A DNA stretch of 12,650 nucleotides from Synura sp. LO234KE (Eukaryota > Sar > Synurophyceae > Synurales > Mallomonadaceae): assembly GCA_015143735.1 (NCBI GenBank), contig VKHC01000382.1:1-12650 (forward strand). Direction: 5' to 3'. The notes beneath the pieces are model-generated. The model was not told where the DNA came from, searched no databases, and was given only the letters and a program-made list of their open reading frames with translations. The number at the start of each line of letters is the position of its first letter. The first letter of the stretch is position 1. The position numbers and the translations under genes are program-made. Below are positions 1 to 8,681 of this stretch, piece after piece.

Positions 1-264
1 TCATCAATACGGTCACTAGTTGAGTACATCGCGAGAAGAATGATGAAAAACAGTGCGTTATGTCAAGAGAACTTTGACTCAATAAAAGCACGCTTTTCTG
101 ATAAAACTCGAAATTGGTCTGCATGCGTTCGTCAGTGTACAATTCCAACAGTAGCTGTAGTCATGAAAATTATAGAATTGTTGCATATCCATTGGAGTCG
201 TCACAATCGTTTTACCAAAATGAATGCGCGTTGTTCGCATTGCACGCATTTTGCAGCATTATAA
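1..264 (+). CDS. 3' end of an unrecognised reading frame (partial)
   Basis: The frame is open from the first base of the window to a TAA at 262-264, giving 87 codons with no internal stop. The ATGs at 40 and 43 are internal, and the true start may lie upstream of the window. The peptide has a mixed helical look, a short hydrophobic run (TVAVVMKIIELLHI) and a His/Cys-rich end (RCSHCTHFAAL). I recognise no family. It stops 43 bases before the MLO start codon, so if real it is a tightly packed upstream gene on the same strand. It could also be chance open frame or 5' untranslated sequence of the MLO transcript. Length alone is weak evidence. Confidence 0.3.
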   Translation, partial: SSIRSLVEYIARRMMKNSALCQENFDSIKARFSDKTRNWSACVRQCTIPTVAVVMKIIELLHIHWSRHNRFTKMNARCSHCTHFAAL

Positions 265-267
265 ATA
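260..267 (+). promoter_or_regulatory. TATA-like box ahead of the MLO-family gene
   Basis: TATAAATA lies 41 to 48 bases before the ATG at 308 and overlaps the stop codon of the upstream open frame. Position and sequence suit a core promoter with a very short leader. A pyrimidine-rich stretch ending in CTAG touches the ATG at 308 and could instead be a splice acceptor for an unseen leader exon. Confidence 0.3.
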
Positions 268-307
268 TTTGTTCCAGTATATTTCCTTCAGTTATTCCTC
301 ATTCTAG

Positions 308-3300
308 ATGGGCGAATTTTCGTTCGGGATCATAAGTGAAATTTCTCTTGTCCGAGGAACCATCAGTTTTGTAATATTTGCAATTTTTTTATCGTTGCTG
401 GGTTACATAACTTCAGCAGCAGAGTACTTAGAAGATTACTATCAATGTGCCTACAGAATGATACAAAAACTGTACGAAGAGTTGATGGTTATAGGAATTA
501 TTAATTTTACTATCGTAATGCTGAAAGCTAGTGGATTTCTAGATGATGTCGACGTTTGGATAATAGCTGTGGAATTTGCAGACATTCTTTTCTTCATAAC
601 CGCGCTCTTCCTCATAATTCATGCGGGCTTCCTTATCGTTCAGGCAGTACGTTTAGATGTCCAATATGCTCGTGATCACCACAAACAGTACAGAGACATA
701 ATTGAGGAAATTAGACAGAACACATCGTTTTTTGGCCAACTACTTTATAAATACAGATACTTTCCAGGAACAGAATTGAGACGACGAGTGGAGTTCAAAA
801 TAATACATTCCTTATTCAAAGACACATATCACTTGCCTTCGTCTTTTGATTTCGCAACGTATTTAAAAAGTTATCACGAAAAGTATGCCGTGGAGTTGGT
901 GGATTTAGGGGCGTCTAACTGGAGCATCTTGTTACTGTTCGTTGCAGCTAACTTTATCGTAGTTAAATTCTCCCCCGTTGCGAATCCTTGTTTTATATCT
1001 GAAGATTTCATGGACTTTAACATCACATTAAGTTCTGGTGCTGAAAGGAGATTAAATTCCCACGAACAAAGTCTTCGGTTGGGGCACCAACATCAGCGCT
1101 GTAATGATTTAATGTTAAACTACTTCGTTTTGGCCGCTTTCGTTATGTGGACATTCTGCTTTGGACTGCTATTGTTCACACGGTTTTGTGAAATCAGGCA
1201 AATATCCAAAACAGGTGTGCGCCTGGTGGGGGACTACGAACTGATTTTGCGAAAGTTGGCGGAAGATGAAGAGAGGCTGTTGAAGAAGGCAAGATTTTAA
1301 ATTCAATTTTACAGCTAAGAAATAAACTGTTGTTTATGATTTGTGTTTGCTTGCTTGATGGTTGATGATACATTAGGCACAATCGAAAGGTGACGATGAA
1401 GACAACGGTCACAAGAGGAAAAAATTGCCCATAAACGACAGGCGGCGCAGTATGGTAAAAGAAGTGTCTGAAGCTGATCTGAGAAACAAGATAAGTGAGT
1501 ATCTCATACGTTGAGAACGTGCATATCCCCGTCCTGATTATAATACCTCCCTTCTTTAACACTAATACTTTCTGTTTATATAAAACACACTTACTCCTCC
1601 CCACTCACCCACTCTCTCTCTCTCGAATGTATCGTATGATTGTCTTCAGCTATGAGAAAGGAAATAGAGGAGAAGCACAGAGTCGACACAGTCAGGTGGG
1701 GTGGGTAGGATATACTAGGATATACATACGAGCTACTTTCAATACCCCAGTCGTCAGCACTGATGTTCACCGGGGTTTCCGTTATGGCTATATGCAGGAA
1801 ATGCACAGGGCTATTAAATGTTCGCAAGAATGTGTCAATGGTGAGTGGATCCCCATGTTCTAATTGAACGAGTGACCAACATCTCCTTGCTTTATTCTTC
1901 CCGCCGCTCTACTAGTGCTGCTCTTGCCTAACCCGGCGGATCTACCCAAGACCGTCGACGGGTAAAGGCCGAGGTGAGAGGTCATTATGTCATCTGGGAT
2001 GTTCGTTGAGAATTAATACTGTTGTCGACCGATGCAGAGGATACCCGCGAAAGCAAACTGTTTTCCGTTCGTTGGATACCCGATTCTGCTTCTAATTCAG
2101 AAGGGAAGTTGAGCCAGACAGCGTTGGCCAAAGATGTCCACGTAAGGACGTCACACACCCTCCCCCGCACTCCCTCCCTCTCCTTGCCCACTAGTTGATG
2201 TAAAATGAAAAGTCTTCGTCACTACAGCTGATATTTACAACAATATTTACAACAACTTACGCATCTTCAGTATTACATGTCAATTATCATGGCCTGATTG
2301 TAATGAAATGTACGTTTGCGTGTTTGTTTGTTTGTTTGTTTGCTTGATTCTGTTCATGTCTCGACCAGACCAAGGTCGCCATCAGTGCCGCTCGCAATGA
2401 AAAATCAAACGACTTCTCGGACATATTCTACTTTGGCAATAAACACCACTTCTTCAGGTCCCTAAACTCTCCTCATCAGATTGTGCACTGCCTGAACTTA
2501 TACTTTCCAATATACTGAAAGCCATTATCTCTCTGAAGCGTTATATTTTCGTGTCGTTACATGATAATAGTCTGAGTGGAATTGTCAATTTCAAATGCCG
2601 AACACGTTTTGCAAACATATCAGAATCGCTGAATCTATTAAATACTTGTTGTACGTATTTACAGAGTTTTGCAGATTATTGTGATGTTTAACTGTACATG
2701 GATGGCCCTCTGGATCACTAACTTCATCACCTTTGCGAGCCATTCCAACGCTCCGGAATTATACAATATAACAATGTAAGTGCTACTCTATATCTACTTG
2801 CAAATTGGGAATAGCGCTATACCGCCATATGGTTCACGCACTATGCTTAAAATGATGGATTGACGAAATAAGTACATCGCACATTTCCCATCCACTTCTT
2901 GTATACAACACAAATGAATCCGGTGTATGATTGATTAGATTAGATTAGATGGGAAGATCGGAAAGAGTCCTAATCATCCGTGCTTTCCGTTACCCCCCGT
3001 TTTCTTTCTCTCAGGGTGATCCACGTCCTCCTCATCATCCCCTTAATTGGCGGCATTGTTAAGCGCACATCCAGATTATCTGCTATCAGCGAGCTCGATA
3101 TGGACGCCACCGGTGCGTCTCCGTCGTTATTACCTTCACTTCTCTTTGACTTCTGTCCTTGTCTTTTAATCTCGTCCTGCCTGTTCTATGTCCTCAGAGC
3201 AATTACTAGAGCGAGTGAAGGAAAAGGAGGCGCTTCAAGAGGAACTCAGACGCGTGATTATCAGGAAACTCAAGAAGCTGAGAATGTCCCAGGACGAGGT

Positions 3301-4642
3301 GAGAAGCATGTGGTTGGCGCACTCTGGAGTGGGTTCAGAAAAGAAAAGTAACTGCCTCCGAATACGGGTGGTTGACTGCATTAGTTTTCCTATCGTTGAC
3401 TCTCTGCTCCTCGCCTTCTACTCATTTCTTTCTTCCCCGTAGGCGATTCGTTTAATGTTCGATCGGGTGGGCACAACGGAGGGCGGGGACCTTACCTACC
3501 GGGGCTTCGTTTCCTTGCTGTCCAATCTTAACGTCCACTACAGGTGCGAGGGTGCGATGTATGTCACAATCTGGTTATTGTACTGGTTCTGAATGCATAT
3601 GTTGACTTCGGGATGGCTTGGTGCCTTGATTTGGGGAGGTCGTGCAGATAAGTCCTCGCGTAGAGTATCATGAATCAAGTGTTCGTGACTACCATACGGG
3701 GTCGACTCTGCATTCAATTGCGAATAGACGTATAATTTAGCTCCTTATCGGCTGACTTCGGATCAACTCTTTGTTTTTTGCAGCACCTCCAGTGCACTGA
3801 CCCTCTACCACGCCATAGACACTAGTCGAGACGGCTGTGTGTCAGTGGAGGAGTTCGCCACATACATCTTCCCTACAGTGGGGGAGTCCCGAGAAAGCAA
3901 GGTAACGAGAGTCAATATTGTGCGAGAGTAGAGGAGGTTGAAAAAAATCCGTTACCAAATTTACTGGTCGCCCAATGCTCTTTCGTTTATTCTCAGATGA
4001 ATATTCAATTACTCACCAAGGTGACCCAGTCCCATACAACGAAGCCCAAGTCCCGTAGCGACGGGATCAGCGTGAGGTCACTCGCCGGAGGGGGTGGACG
4101 TCGATCTCGACCATCCTCTCAGGTGGACCCCTTTGACGACGATGGTGGTGCGGATAGTGAGAAGTTGGTTCCGTTGTCGAGGTCGAGAGAAGGCATTGGC
4201 ATTGGCAGTGGGTCACCTAAGATACGGGCGATGCCGTCGCTAATGGAGAGAGAGCCGAACGGGAGGGCTTCCTCGATTGTTCGTCCAGACATACTAGTGG
4301 AGGCGATGAGTGAGTTGGAGGAGGAAAGAGAAGAGGATAATCCAGATGATAGTCAAAATGATAAAACTATTGGGGAGGAGAAGGAGCCAGAATTTTCAAG
4401 GAGTAACGGTATTGGAGAGGCAGGAAATGACATCATCAATGCGCCGCCACGCGATGACGGGGGAAGTGCACAGGTGATGGAGGACCCAAATGAGGGAAAT
4501 GATGATAATGATGGCATCACTCGTGTGGTTGATGATATGTTGATTAGGCGCACTGCTCGCACTGTAAGTTGATGCTTGAGCAGGCGCAATTTCCTAGAAG
4601 TCGTTCGTAATTGTTTTTCAGAAAAGGAAGATATTGTTTTGA
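308..4642 (+). CDS. MLO: MLO-family seven-helix membrane protein with C-terminal EF-hand, 13 exons
   Basis: Exons: 308-1288, 1377-1494, 1650-1695, 1758-1840, 2038-2141, 2369-2457, 2665-2775, 3015-3112, 3198-3298, 3443-3543, 3784-3901, 3997-4563, 4622-4642. They join in phase to 845 codons plus TGA. An in-frame TAG just before 308 supports the start. Predicted helices: about 18-37, 57-72, 85-113, 205-222, 270-292, 474-496 and 511-527. The family call rests on a loop before helix 4 matching plant MLO (HLPSSFDFATYLKSYHEKY, 175-193), on FYFG at 464-467 just before helix 6 where plants have FWF, and on the helix order. Cys228 and Cys265 lie in the helix 4-5 loop. The loop before helix 6 is unusually long and charged (about 293-462). 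After helix 7 come a coiled-coil-like segment (545-577), a degenerate EF-hand (about 584-599), a canonical EF-hand (loop 623-634, DTSRDGCVSVEE) and a long acidic disordered tail. Known MLO proteins are plasma-membrane proteins with calmodulin-binding tails, linked to calcium signalling. Here calcium is probably sensed directly (inference). Confidence 0.88.
1289..1376 (+). other. GC-AG intron 1 of the MLO-family gene
   Basis: No GT donor fits the end of exon 1. AAG|GCAAGA at 1286-1294 matches the usual GC-donor consensus, and CATTAG at 1371-1376 is the acceptor. Joining keeps phase 0 and reads into a basic segment that leads on through the later exons. If the intron is retained, the frame stops at 1300 after three extra residues, giving a 330-residue protein with only the first five helices. 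Confidence 0.75.
2322..2342 (+). repeat. (GTTT)n microsatellite in intron 5
   Basis: Five tandem GTTT units lie in the pyrimidine-rich part of the 227-base intron, about 26 bases before the acceptor at 2368. It may simply add to the pyrimidine tract. Confidence 0.85.
2933..2950 (+). repeat. (GATTA)n microsatellite in intron 7
   Basis: About 3.6 copies of GATTA lie within the 239-base intron between the exons encoding helices 6 and 7. No function is visible. Confidence 0.8.
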
Positions 4643-5020
4643 TAGCGCTTGAGCTATGTTTTAATATCATATTTATAATTTCATTTTCTTCCGCTATAAT
4701 CAAGAAATTTTCCCCATGTAGCGATGTGCATAAATAAGACGAAGAATAGTTATATAATTTACCTTCGGCTTGTACTCCAACACCAGTTATCCTTGTTAGC
4801 AGAATAAGAATATTTCCAACGTAGACCTTGCAATACTGCAAGCACTATTACGTTGATCTCGAATGGAAAATGATAGTTATTTATTACAAGGAGGAGCAGG
4901 AGGAGGAATTGTACGTACCAGAACCTGGGGAGCGCGCACTGCTTGTTAGTTAAAACTCAATAAAACTTGGGAAATAACCACCCAACAGTATGCATGTTCC
5001 TTGTTATGGCAAGCAAATCC

Positions 5021-5078
5021 CGTGACCAAGTGGTAGAGGGCTCCTGTCACACTCCGAGTAACCGAGTTACAAATAACA
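5021..5078 (+). other. tRNA-like relic, possibly the head of an old SINE
   Basis: TGACCAAGTGG (5023-5033) resembles an RNA polymerase III A box. CTGTCAC (5044-5050) matches the seven-base anticodon loop of tRNA-Asp (GTC). GAGTTACAAATAAC (5064-5077) is a poor B box at about the right distance. The acceptor and anticodon stems do not pair properly, so this is not a working tRNA. Chance resemblance is possible. Confidence 0.25.
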
Positions 5079-5163
5079 ATTTTTAAAACAAGTTGGTTTG
5101 TCGTCGGTGCACCAAAATCCATATGTAGATAATCCATGATTTATAACCAAAAATTATAATTCT

Positions 5164-5230
5164 ATTTTCGTGGTAGATTGATATTTTTTGTAAATTATCT
5201 AGTAGCGAGATATATCTGCACCACGAAAAT
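5164..5230. repeat. Short inverted repeat able to form a hairpin
   Basis: ATTTTCGTGGT at 5164-5174 has its exact reverse complement, ACCACGAAAAT, at 5220-5230. The inner flanks continue an imperfect match (AGATTGATAT against AGATATAT after a two-base offset). The whole unit is 67 bases with an AT-rich centre. It could be a tiny MITE-like element, a structured untranslated RNA or a cruciform. No target-site duplication is obvious. Confidence 0.65.
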
Positions 5231-5885
5231 ATAATAGCAAAGAAAATGTCTTTAGGTGGTACTAGCTTCCTGACAGGTGTTTTTTAGTGTGGTAGCCACC
5301 TGCAGAGAAATATTTTTGTTTTTTGAAGAAATCGTTGTTGGCAATTAATGATTGCCCGTTATTTGTAATGAGATATTGAGCTTGAAGCCGAGATTTTTGC
5401 TAGTATTGATGATGATGAATCATAAATATATGTTATTCCCCCACCTAAGCCTCCCCTCATTACTAATAAAGTTTCTGTTTGACGCACTTCATAATGGTGA
5501 CGTTTACCGCGATGCGCATGATGATAATTGCCATGTTACTGACCATGCTTTGGAGGATGAAGACGAGGATATACAATTGTGTACATATCTTGGCAATTAT
5601 GTTCTCCGATTCGGAGTGGGTTTCTGCCTCAGAATTTGCCAGTGGGGACCTAGATCACCAAATGGTTCCACCGCCTCTCCAAAGTTGCTGAACAAAGTTC
5701 AGAAGCAACAACTTCTGCGCCTCGGAAGACCGTTTGATTCCAGGCATAAGTGGCGAGTCGATATGATCTCCCGATGGTCTGCCAAAATCTCGAGCCAGAT
5801 TAATCCAGATGGGGATAATATTTTCGATTCCCTAACAGCAATATTATAAACTTTGAGCTGATCCAAAAGAACTCTTATATGTTTA

Positions 5886-6260
5886 AATTTGGCGCAGGTA
5901 AATTTGAGTTAGAGGGGCGATGAGCTTATAGAAAGTATTCTTCAACTCCTTCATATTTGACGAGTTTCTCCGGTTGGTCTTACTTTCCAGTTTGTCAGCT
6001 AGCTGCAGGTTTCTTGTTAGGTGTTTTTTTGCAAGGCGGATGTCTGAGGTCGAGTACGCACCAGCACTTCAGCGGCCTGGATATACGAGTCTGTTCAGCA
6101 TCTCTATTGCCCTCAATTTGAGTCCGGCAGTTGCTTACCCAATTGCGCGGAGGAAAACGGTCCTTTGTCCGTCGTCAAACCAAGTAGATGATCGAGCAGA
6201 ATTTCTCGAGTATTTGCGAGGAGGTATTTTCGTCGATCCGCTGCCGGACGATATACTGCG
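5886..6260 (-). mobile_element. Broken Ty3/Gypsy-type reverse transcriptase fragment
   Basis: On the minus strand, pieces in successive frames resemble the second half of a Gypsy reverse transcriptase, in the right order. ANTREILLDHLLGL (6217-6176) resembles the segment after the catalytic YxDD box. ATAGLKLRAIEM (6134-6099) resembles the 'AGLKLRP.KC' segment. NMKELKNTF...KLIAPLTQIYL (about 5964-5890) resembles 'NVKELRSFLG...IAAPLT.LL'. Stop codons and at least one frameshift break the reading, and the YxDD box is not intact. The similarity is judged from memory of the family. Long terminal repeats, gag, protease and integrase were not found, and the RNase H part is doubtful. This is a dead fragment, antisense to the neighbouring genes. 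Confidence 0.6.
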
Positions 6261-8303
6261 CCTCTTGTAGGAAAAATCTGGCTAACGTCCCGATAAAGTC
6301 AGTCCTACTACCCTTGCCTTCTTCATCACAAGTCCCTCTTGAAGCACAGCTCGGTTCAGAAGGTGGGAGATCTGCACAGTAATCGGGAGGCATGGTCGAC
6401 GGTAGTATTCCTCCTGTTCTGCTACTTCTCGATCAGTTACTCTTCTTTGCGAGGGTATCTACCGCCTGTCGTCATCGGATCCGGTAATTGCGATGCTCAA
6501 GAAGAACGCGACATCCACGTCCCGCCCTCGTTCAGATTTACTCTGCCGGATGACCCACCCCTAATGCAACGCTCTGCACTCCCCAGACCTAGCACGTTCA
6601 ATCCACAGACCATCGTAGGAACACTAGGCTCCACCTCCTTCATTCTGGATATTGTTTAACCCACGCAACTGTTACCTATACGCTGCATATATAAAAATCT
6701 ACGCTCAAAGCTCTTCAAGTGGGAGTAGAAAATATCATCTCCCTCCACCAGGGTTCAAGAAAGGAGACAGATTCAGTTGACAAGCAATCCTACTGAGACT
6801 TGAGAAATGCTAAACTATGGGTGGACTTTAACCAGAGGAAGACAATGTGTAAAACTCAAAGCAAGTTCAAAAAAGTCGATCAATCATAGGAACAATCCGA
6901 ACCACTCTTGCCACGTACTCAGCCACGGGCAACACCTGAAAATGAAATCGCTCTATGACAAATCCTCTCAGGCCGAAGCTCCATCTACGTAGGGCATCTA
7001 TTCACGTTTATGCTGGTTCAAGATCAACTTAACACGCACAGCCATCTCTATTGGTAGGGCAGCATCGCCGGTTCTTAACGAGGAAAGTGGGCATTTTTTT
7101 CTCCGCCCTGGTAGGAGCGGACCTCACTCATCGTCACCCAATCGCACCCAACTCTTAGGGCTCATGCGTCGTGCAGTTTACAACCGTTGGGCAACACAGA
7201 CTCCATCTAGATATGCGTACAGCACCGGTTTATTCTCAACAGACAATCACGGTCCACAAAGGCTTGCTAGTTACCTCACTCACCCCACTCTCATAGGCAG
7301 AATTTAGGCGGTAGCTAGCCCGCAAATATAACACCATGTGTTCACTTCATTGTCAACACTCGCTGAATTCAGCTCCACCTTGAACCAGTCACGAATCGGT
7401 AGCTACTATTCGCGGGTGTTAGAGAGTGGAAGATCCGGACTAATGGACCTGTCCGAATATACTATGGACCACGGCCCACCACTCACGTGTGGGAGGGGCA
7501 CGCTGAGACACGCCAACCGTAACACCAACTCTACATCTAGGCAATTACGCAGCCCAGACCAGAAATTCCTAGCACGCCCTAGATGGTAATCTCGAGCCGC
7601 AGCGGCTGTCCTCACCCTAGGAAGTGGGCGGCGACGGAAGGGTGTTCAGGAGTACGACCATCAACCAGCGGTCAGTACCATGATATTACCCCTGAGGCAG
7701 CTCCAAACGCTCTCAGAGTAGTAGTAGCAAAATGGATTGGGCCGACAGGGTGAAACAAAGCCAACTACAGGACTGCGTCAGCCACGCACATCTGCGGAGC
7801 AGGACGTGGCAGTGCGACACTACGTAACTGCGCAGCCAAACGGAAACACAATCAAGAATCGACGACGAACTACAAGAATTTTGCATTAGTGAGAAGCGGA
7901 GCCTGGAGGACCAGCAAACGTGACTTTCGGGCGAGGACGCTATTTATTGCGCAGCATTGCGCGTGGGTCGTAGAGAGAGGAGGGCGTTGGTCTCGGTGTG
8001 GAGCGGAAATTTTATAGGATTCTGGTTGTAAAAGGACCAGTCCGCTTGCCCTTACCCCTAGGGTGCATATTGATTTGTGTGCGGTGCCACATCTTTCGCT
8101 AAGCTAAGTTTTACTGTTTAGAAAATGATTAGGGTCCTAATTTCGGCGAGATAAGAAGGAGCATCTTTATCGTCCACAATCATGTCTTGGAACTTGAAGC
8201 TATCAGCACCACGACATGTGAGAAAGATCTTGATAAATTGGGTTCCTGTAATTGCCTGACTTTGGCGCGACTACCTGAATGTAGGAGTTATGATTGAAGT
8301 GCA
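6261..8303. other. Two-kilobase stretch with no recognisable gene
   Basis: Both strands were read in all frames. Open stretches of about 60 to 110 codons occur (for example plus 6339-6659, 6993-7304 and 7338-7589), all ended by stops and without motifs I know. The region from about 6700 to 8000 is less AT-rich than its surroundings and reads like decayed coding or mobile DNA, perhaps the 5' part of the same retroelement. A weak hint on the minus strand near 6480-6430 (RYPRKEE, stop, LIEK) recalls the start of a Gypsy reverse transcriptase, but the spacing is too short to rely on. GCGCAGCATTGCGC (about 7950-7963) can form a small hairpin. Confidence 0.4.
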
Positions 8304-8603
8304 ATGAATTCACATATTCATCATTCAGAAGGTATATTACTACATTATTTACAGTCGGAAGACACTCATTCTTGTGGTCCAGGTCGGGCTGTGGAAGTAC
8401 TTATCGGAGCGATGATTTCTGCTATCTATTTCGTTCGAAAATACCAAACTGGAAGCCTGATCGGCAAGCAGAGAATGAAGGCGTTAATAGGAGGAAGGGC
8501 TGTAGGATGGTTTCTCCTGGCAGCACCTGTGGTTCAACAGTTCTTGGGGGACAATCCTATACTTCCTCCTAATGAATCGCACAAATTTTGGACATCAACG
8601 TGA
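8304..8603 (+). CDS. Hypothetical 99-residue protein with two hydrophobic segments
   Basis: ATG at 8304 has an in-frame TGA nine bases upstream, so it is the first possible start, and the frame ends at TGA 8601-8603. The protein has a polar His-rich N-terminus, a hydrophobic segment near residues 30-46 (AVEVLIGAMISAIYFV), a basic turn (RKYQTGSLIGKQRMK), a second segment near 65-80 (AVGWFLLAAPVVQQFLG), and a polar tail with PILPPNE. This pattern suits a small hairpin membrane protein, for example in a mitochondrial or other organelle membrane, but I recognise no family. It lies tail to tail with the NOL11-like gene, 78 bases from that gene's stop codon. It is short and unsupported by homology, so it may be spurious. 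Confidence 0.45.
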   Translation: MNSHIHHSEGILLHYLQSEDTHSCGPGRAVEVLIGAMISAIYFVRKYQTGSLIGKQRMKALIGGRAVGWFLLAAPVVQQFLGDNPILPPNESHKFWTST

Positions 8604-8681
8604 GGTACACATGTGCTATTACAGCCTAGTCAATGATATGGCCTTCAAAAGTATTACATTAGAAGTCTAGCTTAGTAGGAG

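Larger units (their letters stand above)
4643..5885. other. Gene-poor stretch after the MLO-family gene
   Basis: No convincing gene is seen. The first few hundred bases are AT-rich and probably hold the 3' untranslated region and polyadenylation site of the MLO gene. TAAATAA at 4731-4737 and AATAAA at 4959-4964 are the candidate signals. A purine-rich GGAGGAG run lies near 4890-4910. An open plus-strand frame of 165 codons at 5352-5849 begins at TTG, not ATG, matches nothing I know, and may be antisense to the decayed retroelement next to it. The hairpin and tRNA-like relic are listed separately. Confidence 0.5.

Noticed and set aside
1194-1604. Minus-strand open frame of 136 codons
   Set aside because: It is antisense to MLO exons 1 and 2 and intron sequence, and its composition follows the pyrimidine tracts.
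2980-3351. Plus-strand open frame of 123 codons
   Set aside because: It runs across an intron and reads the exon at 3198-3298 out of frame. The spliced MLO reading explains the same bases better.
4353-4841. Minus-strand open frame of 162 codons
   Set aside because: It is antisense to the acidic tail exon of the MLO gene, and Ser-rich as expected from complementing Glu/Asp-rich codons.
5352-5849. Plus-strand open frame of 165 codons as a gene
   Set aside because: It begins at TTG, has no recognised motif, and lies beside a decayed retroelement on the other strand. Not enough support.
7338-7615. Overlapping open frames on both strands
   Set aside because: They are short, mutually antisense, without motifs, and inside an unassigned decayed region.
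8330-8354. A 23-base GTATAT...TTTACAG 'intron' in the 99-residue frame
   Set aside because: It is far shorter than any other intron here (53 bases or more), and the unspliced frame is open.
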